In this document: one piece after another, positions 1-14,200 of the stretch
How the letters are laid out: each line of letters opens with the position of its first letter
Position numbering within the stretch: position 1 is the stretch's first letter
Origin: Pagrus major
Taxonomy: Eukaryota > Chordata > Actinopteri > Spariformes > Sparidae
Reading direction: 5' to 3'
DNA: 64,000 nt
Assembly (NCBI RefSeq): GCF_040436345.1
Contig: NC_133236.1
Location: 15,314,466-15,378,465 of the forward strand
Position numbers and translations under genes: made by a program
The notes under the pieces: model-generated
Database searches by the model: none
What the model was told of the DNA's origin: nothing
Seen by the model: the letters and a program-made list of their open reading frames with translations, nothing else

Positions 1-1001
1 ATGGTTGGGGATAGCAGTGGACTCTGAGTAGGAAGTCCAGTTTCTCTAATAAAGTCCAAGTAGCAGCATTGTTTGTTTAAAGTCTCGAGGACGTAATTGG
101 CCTTTTTCCCTCCTCCTCTCCCTCTCTGGGGCACAAACCAATCAACCACTGACAGAAGGCTCTACAACAAGATGATTAAAAAACCCAACACTGACTTTCT
201 TTCCCCTCTTTGCAAATCCACTGATGTTGCTGTCCTTTCCAAAGCCCATTAGAAGCCACCTTCTTGGCAGATAGCAGGCGGTGACAGGGTCTGTGCGTCA
301 GGGAGGGCTGAATAATATTTTGAGGTAAAATGGGTTGGCTGAGTACTTTGTCACGGTATTGTGTGTTACTGAGCAAGGCACTTTGATTGTCAGAAATGTT
401 GATGCATTGCTCGGCAGCCAAAAAATGAGGCTGAACCGTTCATGTGGGCCTGAGAGGAAGTCCGTTGTTGTTCACCTTTTCCTGCAGAAAACTATGCTTT
501 TGTAGGAAATTACTCATTTTAAAAGTAAAATGACTTGCACAAGAATGGCAAACATTCTAATCTTTGCCCAAGTAACAAAGGAAAGCTGGAGGGATTTAGA
601 ATATGTAATACCTAAATGAGACCCTCGGGCAACAGGCAGAGAGGGGAAATCTTTCTGGACCACCTTGAAGAGACAAATTTCCTATTAAAAATCCATTTCA
701 GGTCCTAAAAATGCCACTGGATAGAAAGTGGGGCATTTAATAAGTAATTCTCTGTTCACTGTTTGCAATGCCTGGCGAGTATGACAAATTGAGCTCACGC
801 TGCACCGCTGCAATCAGTTAATCTCACTGAAAATGAACAAAAACATCAAAACTCATGAATCTTATTTGATGCTTTGCAAGTCCTCCAAAGATTACAGCTT
901 ATTTGTCAGAATTCATACTTTTTCATCATCAGAGAGATTTTAGGATAAACAGAGCAGAGGAAATGGTGTTTAAAGTGGAATCAATTTGTTGATGCGCCGA
1001 C

Positions 1002-1111
1002 ATCGAATTTTAATAACACTGTTTCGGTACAGAGACCTTCATCAGGTTATCTAGTATTTGAGATAACCTGATGAAGGTCTGTGTACCGAAACGTTGTCAT
1101 TAAAATTCATC
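1002..1111. repeat. Palindromic repeat with two opposed hammerhead-like cores
   Basis: Two arms of about 50 bp (1002-1052 and 1061-1111) are inverted copies. Each reads CTGATGA, then a short GGT/ACC hairpin, then GAAAC (plus strand 1068-1092; minus strand 1045-1021). The order CTGATGA-stem-GAAA is the hammerhead ribozyme core, and such cores are known from Penelope-like retroelements in fishes and amphibians. An extra A before stem II and the lack of an obvious helix III make catalytic activity uncertain. Confidence 0.5.
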
Positions 1112-3528
1112 GCAAGTGAGGTGAACGGTGTGAAAGAGTTTTTTCCTAATTTCGTCGGCCTTTGGTCTTCTCTTACGCATCTGTCGATCCACAGGTGCAC
1201 AAAAGCTGTACTCCATGTTTTCTAATCAAGTATAAAAGATTATTAAAGAGCTGTGAAGGGGATACAGCGTCTGTAATTCCTGTTATTTCAAGCCGGCAGA
1301 GTGGAGTTGATCCTCTGGACAATACAAGCAGTGACTCTAACAAGTTACTTTTCTTAGTAGGTAACGCTGTCACGTAACCAGCTACTTTTTAATGGCAGTG
1401 ATTTTGTAATGCAACAAGTTACTTTCAAAAGTAACGCTCACGACACTGGTGGAAAGGTCAAAACCAATGTTTTTTTCCATTATATTTGTGCATCCCTTGT
1501 TTCCTTATTTGCACTGACACCACAAAAGAGCTCATTTTGTGTTTGTTGTCCTTCAATCTGATATATTGTCCCGACGTAATGACTAACCACATCTGAGGAA
1601 TTTTAATCTAAAAAAAAAAAATAAAACCCTGATGGAATTTTTTTTTTTCTTTTTTAACAAAACTGTCTCTCATTATCACTTCTTTTGTGTGAATTCAGTT
1701 TTACACAAAAGCCAATCTTGTATGAAAGATGTGGCTATTTCGCTGGATAAATTAAAACTCAGACGAGGCAGGCTTTAAAAAAAGTGGTGATCCGTTTCTC
1801 TCAGTTCAGTCGAATAAAGTAATATCAGATCAACAGCAGGAAAGAACAGACTGTCCCTCACAGACAGAATAAAGACTCTTTACTCTCAACATGCATCCAT
1901 AATGGTAAGTTTCCCCCAAGTAAGAGCACAGCCTTGCCTTACTGCATGCATGCAGATAACAGCAGGGCAACAATTGTGAGAATCACTGCCTAACGACACC
2001 ACATCCTTTCAGCGAGTTCCTATAAAGATTGTCAGACGTACCGTATAGCCTGCTGTGTGTCAATTTTCCGGAAAAAATTATGATAAAGACACAATGCTGC
2101 CGTCGGCTAAGAGCGGAAATAAGCGAAACAAACACCGACAGGAGACTGGCACCATGCTGGCAAAACACAGTTCACATCAAAGTTTACTGTCTAACAAATA
2201 AAACTTTTTTCCATGTAAATATGCTAAAGTTCTGCGGTTATCTACACATAGTGAGGAGTGGAAAGCAACTTCAAGTTTCTGCCGAAGACTGTCAACAAAG
2301 TTCAAAACTCAGGAGTTAGGAGATGCATATGTTTTGATAGTCCAAAAACCACTGATGTGCCAACACTTCCTATGCTGTTATACTGTTGTTTGGTTTGAGA
2401 AAGTTTTACTGCACAGCGCATCTCCCAGTTTCCCCTTATACATGGAGCCCCAGATGTCTGGAAACCAAGTTGAGTGGTCATAAAAACAAGGGTTGCATGT
2501 ATTAGGTCAGCATTAACATTATGTATAATAATGACAAATATAGAGTATCATGTTTTCAAGAGCCTCTCATCTCCACTGTAACACACACACACGGCACTGA
2601 TTGAATTACATTAAGGATAAATGTATTAGGCTCTCAATTAGACTCAAGCGCAATATGTGCTGGTGAGACTAAACTCCGAATTATTCTGGTGGGTGGGCCT
2701 AGAACAGAGCCATCGCTCATACAAGCTCTGAAGAGACAAAAGCCATCGTCATTCAGCTTAACTCCAAACACTTATGTTTAACTAATATTAATTTAGAAAA
2801 GCTCTAAGACTACATCAAGGACTGGACTGTGTTTTTTGTCAACGAATTCCAATAAAAGACAGAAACCAACAACATGTTGGTTCGTCTTTCACAACTCAAC
2901 CCAAAATCCGCTTGTTCCCCTGTAAATCTTTAAAATTGTCAGACAAAAATATAGTTAAATTATTAAAACGGTATTACGTCTGTCTTTGGTGATGAACAAT
3001 GGCCAGAACATTTTTTGCACAACATTATGATGACACACAGAAGCTGACCTTTATACCTTTTGGATATAAAATGTCATCCCTACATCATTTTATCCATTTA
3101 GACACTTGTTGTCAATGTTGTCACAATTATCATATATATTGTTGCATACTGGACAAAAGTGAGTCCAAGTCGACATTAGGGCCAAAGTTGAAGAAATTAC
3201 CTCAAGGCATTCTTGAGATAATGTGTTTACAACTTGAAAACATAATGCCTCCGGACATGGCCATCGCCGCTTCAGGGGCACAAAGAAGCTTAGCCATTCC
3301 TAAAAGGCTGGACGCTGTAGCTTTCTCAAACTGGAGGAAGTATTGCAATTGTTGGGGACTATTTTCTGCCATGGAATAAGAAACATTCAGCATCCAAGAG
3401 AATATTGAATTGACTCCAATTAACTACCCTACCTCTCGTTTGTCATAATGAAGCAGCACCCTGCCAACAGTGTTGTGATGTGTTTTTAATTGTTTTTGAA
3501 AACAAAAGAGGTATATGGCACAAAAGGA

Positions 3529-3754
3529 TACACCGATCAGTCACAACATTAAAACCACTGACAGGGGAAGTGAATAACACTGATCATCTCTTTAAAATGC
3601 AACGTCCTGCTGGGAAACCTCGGATCGTGGCATTCACGTGGATGCCACTTGACACACACCACCCATCCAAGCACCGTTGTGGACAAAGTACACACCCTCA
3701 TGGCAACGACACTCCCCAATGGCAGATATGAAATAGGTGGTTCTGATCGGTGTA
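3529..3754. repeat. Short inverted-repeat element (MITE-like)
   Basis: The segment begins TACACCGATCAG and ends with its exact reverse complement CTGATCGGTGTA, about 226 bp apart. The interior, with phrases such as ACATTAAAACCACTGACAGG, is of a type I recall as common in fish genomes. No coding capacity is credible. The superfamily was not determined. Confidence 0.6.
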
Positions 3755-5151
3755 TATATGAAGTTCTGGCTACATTCCCAGAATTCAAGTTCAGGGAATG
3801 TGCATCAACTGTATAAAGCTTAAAATCACAGATTTATCTCAGAGGGCTTTCAATCTGCACAACATACAACATATTTTGGATAGCTGGTAGTTGGATAAAT
3901 TCATTATACGGTTTGTTTATTACAGTAAGAAAAATATGAAATGCAGCTAGCTGTACCCTTAAGGCACAATCTGACCAGACGGCTTCAGCTGTCAGTCTGT
4001 GCATCAGCAGATCCTCCTTTACAAAAACTACTGATAATGATAGGAAAATTTTACTTTCATGTGTTTCTTGTTTTGAAATTGCCAGCGTTGCTTAATTATG
4101 GAACGTATTTTTTATGCATTTGTGACTAGTAGTATACAGCAGAGAAGGTGCCCTTCACCTCGCACACTTCCCTTCCTTTGTTGATCTTGTTTTGATCATT
4201 AGAAATAAGACTTCATATTGTATGTTAATGAGGTACGTCTCTTGTTTTTTGATAAATTCACCTTTGTATTTCACTGCTTCAGTGTTCAAATTTACGTGAA
4301 AGCAGTAGATCATATTCTCAACATAGCACCTACACTGCAGTAGTGATGATGACTCATACCTTGCATACTATATCTCTCTCTCTCTCCGTTTCTCATGACT
4401 GAAGAAAGCCTCCTCTAGTAGCTGGAGGAAAAAACAGGGTGAAGGACAAAAGCTCGAGGCAGGAGAGGAAGAGCTCAAAATCCCTCTTTATATACATTCG
4501 GGAGAAAAACTTTCTCACAATACTTTCAAGCATTCGCAGACGACAGCAGTCGATCGCACACATCTGCAGCATGTTGGTCAGGGGCCAAATGTGTAACCTG
4601 TTAGTCTGGCTCTTACAAGAAATTAAAGCACTGGTATGTAAAATTCTGAAATTGACTGCTGTCATTAAATATTCACGAGCACATTTGCACCAGCGAGAGA
4701 ACGCTACACACTACTGGAATACTAAAATAAAGAGCCGAGAGCAAATAAGAAATTCTCCCAGAAATGTGACAGGAAAGAAAAAGTGCTGTACACTGATCCT
4801 CCTGTGGGTCCATCAGTGAAGCCATTTCACAGCTCCACTGCTATTTAAAGACCGCCCAGGTTGATTAGCTAGATGAAGGTGCTGCGATTAAAACCTAATA
4901 AGTGACAGGATTCACATTAGCATTCTCTCTCAGTCTTCTCTAACAACCCAGAAAGGTAAAATTAACACCTCAGCTACACACAACTCTGACAGACACAAAC
5001 TCACTGTACACCTATTGAATCTCAAAAGGAGCCTAATGAATAGGAAGAGAAGCCAATCAGTCCAGTTAGAGACACAAAGAGCGATGCCCGTATCGACATA
5101 TGTAGACGAGAAGTCATTTATTGTAAAGAAACCCATGAACAATGGACCCAC

Positions 5152-5253
5152 CGTGTGCCATCGGCTTTCCAGCTGACTTTGTATGGATTCTGTTCCAGGA
5201 AACGAAGGTTTTGCCTGTCCATGGACACAGGCTGCGCACCAGGAAAACCAGAC
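5152..5253 (-). CDS. rngtt: rngtt exon 8, guanylyltransferase motif I
   Basis: This 102-nt exon starts after GTTGCAG and ends at a GTGGGT donor. It encodes [15 protein letters not shown], then [11 protein letters not shown]. KxDG is motif I of nucleotidyltransferases, in which the lysine forms the covalent GMP adduct. The phase matches exon 7 on the left and leaves CG for the next arginine codon. It is the last rngtt exon visible in the window. Confidence 0.93.
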
Positions 5254-8200
5254 CTGCAACAACAATGAACACACACAGCTTATATTGATCCTTCTGAATG
5301 ACAGTCATTTATGTGATCACCCGAATCTCAGCATTCTGACCTCTAGAACTAATCCATTTCATGTAAACCCTCACCAGTACATGTACTTCAGTTAAAACAT
5401 AGTGTACAAACATGACCAGAGCCTCTTTCAGTAAGATTTTGGTTTTCCTCATTGTTTTGCAGCAGAGGTGGCAGGGTTGCAGTTTTTGGCATTTGTTCCA
5501 TGTCCATCCCTGTTCGCCTTATTTTTGGTTCTAGTGCTGCAAATGGTTGTAGCACTCATATTGTTCAAACTGGGTACTTGATCATAATTAAAAGGGCTAC
5601 CTCTGTGCACTCGGACTTGTGCTTATTTGTGTGTTTGGTTTGTTTTTTTATCCAGATTATTAATTTTTAATTTTCCATTTTATCTTCCTGTGGTTGTCTA
5701 CCACTCCTGAATGGATACCGGGTATTGTGACATGTAGTTTCCCCAGTAAACATACCACACTCATCTCCTGTTGCAGTCCCTCCTGACTGGTCGGCTGCTG
5801 CTCTACTTGCATTATACTTTCCTCCAGAGCCGCTTCTCACTGCCGGAGTGTCTCTAGGCTAGAGAGAGCAGACAGGCTGAAAGTGCTGGCTGCCCCTCCA
5901 TATGCAGCCCGATGGCAAAGCCGGCTTGCGGAAAAACAAGTTGTTTAAGCTTGGTGTGTATGGAGAGGCAGCCCTGCCTGGAGACACTCTGTCTGTCCAC
6001 TCTGCATAGCCCAAAGACACAGCTGCAACCCGAAGATCAGTGTGTTTAAGGGAAAAGTACAGCTGGCAAACACCTCACCACCACCACCTCCATATAGACA
6101 CACCAGCACACATGCATAAATGCTCTCTATGGCATAGGCCAGTTGTGTAGGTTACAATGTTACCTACGCTGTGTTTTTTTCCCATTTTATTCAATGTTTT
6201 GGTTGTGTGGTTTTATTTCATTTGTTTTTTATTTATTAAAGATATTTCAATATATTTTTTCACATTTCTTGAAAGAGTGTACTTGCATTATTAGATCAGA
6301 TGCATAAAAATGGTCTTAAAGTGAGTATTATATGCTTATTGCAATAACTTCTCGGACAATATACAAGAAAATGTAGAATCATGACAGATAAATTAAATAT
6401 GTTAACTTCTATGGAAACTTTATGTGTAATGCTTCATTTTTAGGTCGAGTCCTGTGTTTTCTGTTATCCAACAATCAAATATTTATCTTTTTACCTTATT
6501 AACATTTTATTAGGTTCTCTTCTTGGTTACTGAATCATTCTTTTACTCAGTGAAAACCCTTAATGGCTTAATTGAATAGCGTCAACTTATCTGTATTAAA
6601 GCACTCACGCAGTAACAAAAAAATTAACTACCAACAACTGTGGAAATAGCAGTGTGGGGTGTTACAAGATGCAGCAGTAAAGCTGCAGCTGCACATCTCT
6701 ATAGAAAAGAAAAATCTATTCCTGACTCTGCCGCCTGTCTGAAAGTGTCAAGATCTAAAAAAAAAAAAAAAAAAGAAAAAAAAGAAAAATGAGTCACTCC
6801 CAACACAGTACAGTACAGTACACCCACATATGTGTATACAAACACACACAGTATCCCAGAGGGCTGCGAGGAGGGTAAAGAGAGGTTCTTCTTACTTGTC
6901 CCACTCGGCCATCTCCTGACACTTTCTTTGGATGTCTCCCAGTTTAGGTTGTGTGGTGACCTGCGTGACGCCTTTCACTGAGATGCCTTCAAGGAACACT
7001 GCACCCTGGGAGGGAAAACGAAGGAAAACAGAAGGTTGAATTGGATTGAATTTAAAGAGACACTCTCCCACACACACAAGAAAAAAAACATTTTAAAATG
7101 CCGGTGATAGCTTCCAAACAGCTGCTTCTTTGCTTTATGAATCACTGTGTGCAGAAAAAACAGGTAGAAAAATTATAAATCCAGCTTTTCCTTTTGACCT
7201 CTCTCTCACTTTAATTACTTTATGAATCCACATCGATAAAGGCCGTTTTTCCGCTAAACTCACAGGAGACTCGACTCCTACTGAAGCCTCTCTCCTCAAC
7301 CCCTCGCTGCCTTCACCCTTGTTTATGCAGTTATCATCTTACGCTGGTGACATCTGTAGCACTCCTTTTTCAACTAAAAAGGGATTCTTGCTCATTCACC
7401 CCACTTCCTAATCTCATTCATTTCTCTTTTAGCATGACCTTTTCAACCCTCATTCCTTCCCAGATGAGTCTTGCTAACTGGTATAATATTATAATATGTG
7501 CCAATTAGAAGAGAAACAGATGTGGAATGGTAATATATGTCACCAAAGTGCCATCAGTGCATATGTTTTGTGTATGAATGGCTGCATTCAGAGGAGAAAG
7601 TCCTGTCATGGTTCAGATTCATCTCATCCTCCACTTTTCCATTTCGAGGGAGTTAATGTGAATTAAACAGCTGCTTAATCTCATGTATCTACCTGTAAAT
7701 CAGGACAAATTAACAGCAAATTAAACCTTGTTTGTCCAGCCAGGTGAGGACAATGCCATTTGAACTTCACTGAGTAATAGAGCTGTGTACTGACACTGAC
7801 TTCCTGAATCGATCTGATTTCCATTCACAAGGTCCTGATTTGATTCGATTTCCGATCAGAGTCGACTCAATTCAATATTGCTTCGGTTAGGGGTATTTCA
7901 GTTAAAATACCAGTTATGCTTGGATATGAAAGAGATTCTGAGAGTAATATCCTGCAAGACGTGGAAACTTTCCCAACACACACTGCAGCAACATGACCTC
8001 CCCTTTACAGAAGCAGATTTATCACAGATCTTTAGGGGTGTCACAGTTTCTAAATCGTAATTTAAACTAAATGAGTTTTCAATTTTGATCATCTAATTCA
8101 AAGGCAATATTGAGAACGACACAGCTAGCTTATCGGTAGCCTGCAGCTGTACTTCAAGACATTTGTCCTTATATGCACAAAGACAAACAAGTGACTGGTT

Positions 8201-11200
8201 CAAAGGTAACTGTCCGCATCAGAGATGTTTAAGACATTGTTTGTTGATATGCTTGGGAAGATAGTTTACTAAGAAAAGGTTTGCTAAACCAAACTTTGGA
8301 AGAAACTAAAATTTCTTTTATTTTGTTGTTAATTGTTGAATCACTGAAGGGTGGTATTATTTGTTGAACCCTAGAATCTTAAAATTTCATGAATATTATT
8401 TGGACTTGCTGCAACCTTTTTTTTTTTTTACCTTATGCGAGTGACAGTCAGGGCAAAAACACTCCTATTAGTCTTAGTATTTATCCATAATATCCAAAAT
8501 AGCAGTGTAGTGTATCATCAAACGTTACGACTCTGTTTGCTTTGATGCTGTGCCAACTTTTTTCTACTTTTGAACAGACATTATGTTTCTTTTCATGGCA
8601 GCCAAAGCCAGTCTAGACTCTGAGACAGGCCACTCAACCAAGAGACAGTATTCCTTAATGAAAGTGAAGTAATGCAGCCTGGATGAGCTGCTGCATAACT
8701 CAACAATTGGATTAGACTTGATTCAGGTTTTCAGTAAACTCTTTGCAATAACAGTGGCAAATAACTATTCACTGTTTATATTTGGATACAACTGTGATTT
8801 GTACAAAACAAATCCATGTTTTGATTGACTTTCTACTGATCAAACACTGTTACTGTTGTCTTTCCATTGCCTAGCCTTTGACTGAGGACACGTTGGTGAT
8901 GCTGTTCAAATTTAAGCTTCAAAATTAGTCTGGCTGAGAGCATCAGCTCAATGTAAACGGAAGAAAAGCTAATTATATGCAACTGGAGATGATTCAACAC
9001 TTCTAATTTCACCGAACGGCCCTGATGAGAGCTTTACATAAAGATGGGGAGGCGGCTTTCATCTAATCAAAATTATACCTCTGCCAGCAGCTGAGATGGA
9101 AAGTGTTGGTGAATCCAAACGTCAAATTTACTGGATTATTATACGTAATTGAACACAAGAGTCTCATTTCTCTCACTTAGAAGAGAAGCCTCCCTATAGA
9201 CCCTACATCATCATGCAAAAGCTCGATGTCATGTGGAGAGGGACCGAAGGATTTTCCACTTAACAGTCCATTTCCCGGAGCTTCCCCGGAAGTCTCACCA
9301 GTTTCAGCTTCTCCTTCTTTCGTTTCCCGGGACCCGACCCAGAGGAGCTGGGGCCCGACTCCTGGCCCACAGCGTTACCGTCATCGTCCACTTCCCCTTC
9401 GTCCTCGTCGTCGAAGCACCACTCGGGGAGCGCGGGGGCTGCGGGCGTGTCCTCCTCGTCTCCATAGCGACGGAAAAGCTCTTTGAGGTAGTCTCCCTTG
9501 TAGATCCCGGGGGCTCGGGCCTGGCTAAAAGCTGCCACAGCTGCCTCGACGCTGATAAGACACAAACACAGATGGGGAATCTTAAAGAGCTTTATGTATT
9601 CTTGTTACATTATTTCTCTGTTCCGTCTTACTGTATTTCACATTTGATCTGGTAATCGTAACTAGCACTGCAACCATTTGTTGATTAATTAAACAACAAA
9701 ACAATTGTCAGCAATTATTTTGATGATGAAGATTTTTTCAAGCAAAAACATAAAACATTTGAGGATTTCAGGGTCTCAAATGTGAGAACTGGATGCTTTT
9801 GCAAATCTTCTACTATAGTCGACTGAATTGGAGCCGTAGCTAAGGATAATTTTCATTCCATATTAATCAGACAGTTGTTTTATTGCATTCTCTATAAAAA
9901 GTGAAAAAATGAGATTACCTTGTCAACTGATTAATCAACTAAATGTTTCAGCTCTGATGTGAATTTTTCAGGGTTTGGATCAGAAAACTTACAGCCATCA
10001 CCTTGAGCTCTAGGAAATAGTGATGCAAAATTTTTGGACATCTTAAAACTGGCAAGTCTAAGAAATACAGGGAAACTGAAACTGAACACAAACTCCTGAG
10101 TCCGACAGATGCCAGTTTGAAGACAGGGAATACAGTATGGAGGCGATTTACAGCAGTTCAGGACTATGACTCCAGGGACGAGAAGACATGGCAGGCGGGG
10201 ATAGGAGAGGCATGACGCAGGAGAGAGTGTCAGGCATCAGCAGCGGGCATGTAAAGCCAGAATACTTTCACGTTTATTAAATCACACAATTTATTTTGAG
10301 CAAGCAATAGCTGATTGTAGAAAGACAAACCAAGACTGTTTTGGGGAGTTTTATTGCGTGTTGCTTTATGTGTTTTACAGTTAGTAAACAAGGCAATTAA
10401 GCTCTTCTTAGTTCGGTAACAAGAGAGGTATACATTTTTCTGTTTGATAAGGAAAATCGGTTTAAAAATATTTCCTTTCTTGACATTTTGTGAGTTTATT
10501 TTGTTTATTTACTGGACTAAGTAGTGAAGTTGCCGCTGAAAGTATGGAAGCTATCAGACCATCGCCTCTTGAGGTACAAAATGGTATTAGGAGTTAGGAT
10601 GGACCGGGGCTACCTGGTTAGCATGCTTACGTCAGTAAATATCTCTACAACACAGTGCATACAGTACAGCAGACATGACTTTTTTTAAACTTAAATTTGG
10701 CCATATGCTAAACAAAACCCCTTGAAAGACCAAGCTATTAAACACCAACATTTTATCATAATTCACTTAATGTTAAGAGCATTTTTCAAGGGCCAAAAAC
10801 CAAAATACACCACCATTGATCATTTGAACTGTAAATGCTCCCAGAATATTCATTACACAGGAAGTAGTGGGCGGAGGGAGGGTTTTAATCAGCATGTCCA
10901 CAGCTTCCAGGGATTCTGCTCTCTCAGACAGCTGCTCCACCTCTCACTAAACACACCCCCTCTTCTGCTCCGCTGTTCTAAATTATTTAACACCTCTGTC
11001 GTGGGGTGATGAGCTCAGTCACTGCCAACCAGCAGACTTCTTTTATAAAAAAAAAAAATCACTGACAGGGGTGGGAGATTTTTGAATCAGATTCATGATG
11101 CAGGCCACCTGGGTTGTATGGTTTGTGTTGTCATGCAAGACGATTGTGAGGATTGTGAAACTCCCTGCAGTATGAGTGATTGAAGGGGGGGGGGGTCGGC

Positions 11201-14200
11201 CCTTACCTCCAGTCCATCTTCTCCACCAGGTATGCACATATCAGAAAGCCTGTCCTGTTGAAGCCATGCGTGCAGTGAACACCTTCAGGAGAAAAAGCAG
11301 AACAATGGTCAAAAACTGAGAATTTACATTTATATTAAACCTTAGGCACTTAGCTAACACTCTTGGATGTGTAATAGTAACAAAATATGCTGCGAGTCAT
11401 ATCACCAATCTCTCTTTTCCCCTCATCTATGCTCAACCGCCTTCACACAATTTAATGTTGCATAATGCAAGTGTGGCGTCATTGTTTCAATAGCCCTGTG
11501 GTTTAGGCACAATCTTATCCAATGTGCTCCCGTCTCACATCAATAACATCAGTCCTCTTTGAGATGAACTAAGGCAGAGTCCATGTTAGGAGCGAGGGCA
11601 TCACAGGCAGATTTCCTCTCTCTGCTCAGAGGGGGGCCTGCCTTCATACTCGCATTAAAAGTCAGCTGTTGCACAGACGGATCCAAGAATTTAGGTAGCA
11701 TTCAAGGAGGTGGATGAAAAGGGCACACGATGAACAAAAACAACAAAGAGCAATTACACTCTTTATTTTGAAGTCTCTTGAGAAGAAAGACTCCCTAAGC
11801 GCACTAAAAGCCCAATAGACAAATTTTGTTCACCATTTCAAGAGAATGTTCAGCTAAGAAAATAATCCCATAATTTTGTAACAAACATCATCATCAAGCA
11901 TCCTTCGGCAGGTGCACAGTAGGGCTCGCACAACACAAAATGCAACCATCTGACTCTCATATCTCCCCAGCAGCGGACGTTTGCCTGGCAACGCCGAGGA
12001 TAATGAAGATGAAATGAAGCAACGTCAGAGGATGGGGATCACATTTACCAGCCCAACTGTCTAATTTGGACATGTGTACCGCAGAGACAACAAAACCTAA
12101 TCACCAGCTGGATAAAGACGGGACATTGATGAGATGACATTCACACATTCTGCTCTGATGTTGGAGCAATTTGATTTAGTAGGCAAGAACAGAATTGGAC
12201 AGGGTTAAAAGATGCTGGAGTGTGAGGTACAAGAGAGCACCCTGCTGTCACCAGTGTGAAAGTGCAACTTCAATATATAACTTGCTCGAGATAAATGGAT
12301 AAATATAATAAAATATAATAAAATATATATATAAGAAGGAACAACTCAAATTATATAGCTTTACATACCCAATTTCACTGTATTAGCAATAAATACATTA
12401 CAGTCACCAATCTATCTTTGAAGTAAGGAATCTCTGTCTGTTTGTCTGTATGTTATTCATATATCTCAAGAACAGTTCATCCGATCTACTTCACACTTGG
12501 CAGGTTTGTTGCTGGGGACCCGAGGAAGTGCAGTGTCGAATTTGGTGCAATTTGGACACATGACCCGTTCAATATCAATAAATCTTGAATAAAAAGCGAA
12601 CACCACTGTGCAGCAGCAGGGGCACGGCTTTAGTGCTCTGGCTTCATGGCTCTGCAGACTGAGGGTGGGCTCATACTTGATCCCGTGATCTCATGGGGAA
12701 GTAGACGTAAACAAAATGGAGATTAGCACAGTGCAACAATTTGCTGTGGTAACGCGTTGAAGTGAGAAAAAAAACAAAAGCAGAAGATTAAATGAGTCTG
12801 GATGAGTTGCAAGACGCACTGAACACGGGTTTTCTGTTCTTCAGCGAGAACTGAAGGTGAGATTTTGAGTTTCTGTCAACAATAGTATGCTAGCTAACGT
12901 TAGCCTCAACGGCTAGAATGTTTTGGCAGCACCATAAACTTTAACAATGTTAAATAGGTGTTTACTACAAGTTACAAATATAACATTCACTGCCACTAGC
13001 CTGAAGAAAGCAGCATCTGAATGCCAAACCCAGATCACACTGTAAAATTAGGCAGTGCTGGTCAAATATGAATCTAGATTTGTTACCGCATAACCTCGCT
13101 ATACTGCATTTTTGCTTCAAATATGAATCATATTTTAGTATATTGCTTAGCTGTAAAAACAGAATGTTCATGACCAAATGGTCACTTTGGATGCTTTGTA
13201 ACTTTCTTGGGTGTGTTGAGGGGGGCAGATTACTGAAGTGTGGGCCCCAGTTCAAGGTGAAGCTTTAATTCTAATGTAATGCTGAATAGTTTAAAGAAAA
13301 TTAAAGCACCATATGTTGTATTTTTGAGGAAGAAAGGAAGGAAGGAATAATAAAGGATTAAAAACAAGAGACACCAATTCAGTTCCTATAATCACATTTA
13401 CACTAAGGGATCTCATGCAACCCTGACGCTAATTAAACGTTTCTCGCGGAGTACGCTTAATTTTTTGAAACCTCATATAACATATTCCTGATCCACTGCC
13501 TACAAGATGGAGAAAATGCGTCTTTATATTTAGGAAGATTAAGCAACAAACAAACACAGTACAGAATGCCAACAAGTCAAGCTGGAACTGGTCCAAAGAG
13601 CAGACATAAGAGGATATAACTGAGCTATAATAGTGCCGGGGTCTGTAGTCAATTCAAGGACCTCTTCAACGACGTCTAATGGATTGGAACAGTTCCAAGC
13701 CGGCAAAATGTATGCAGCAGATATGAAGTTGGGATCATTTTACTATGGTCACATGCTGGATCTATGTCTGGGCTGCCTCTCTGACAACTTCTCTTTAGTC
13801 CATCATGCCCAGTGTAGTATTTGACACTGTAATGGCCCATGTCTTACACAAATACAGGAAAATAAACAAGCTACCTTGATCGAGATCCTTAAGATTTGTT
13901 TTTCGGCGGACAAACTGTGACACTGTTTTCTAAATTATCCGAAACCACTTGCCGCTTCATATTTCACAATAATTTCATGTGACATATCGGCCCAGTTACA
14001 CAACCATACCACTACATCTACAAGAAGCTAAAATCTGCCTATTTATCAGATTTCAATGCGTTGCTCAGCTGCGTTCGAAACTATTTACATGTGCATCAAA
14101 ACTGTTAACAATGAGCCATAAGAAAAACATGATTTATTAACTTGATTGAACAGAAACCAAAAAAAGTACATTCTGATGAATAACAGTAAGCTGTAACCTA

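Larger units (their letters stand above)
1..5151. other. RNGTT intron 8 (partial): no recognisable exon
   Basis: The region is AT-rich and contains no open frame with recognisable homology. It holds a hammerhead-like palindrome near 1.0 kb, a short inverted-repeat element near 3.5 kb and scattered low-complexity tracts. By gene order it is intron between guanylyltransferase exons. Confidence 0.6.

Noticed and set aside
2999..3379. 126-residue open frame on the plus strand
   Set aside because: No recognisable domain, unremarkable composition, inside an intron, and overlapped by other chance frames.
4439..4819. 126-residue open frame on the plus strand
   Set aside because: No homology recognised and random-looking composition; it lies in rngtt intron sequence.
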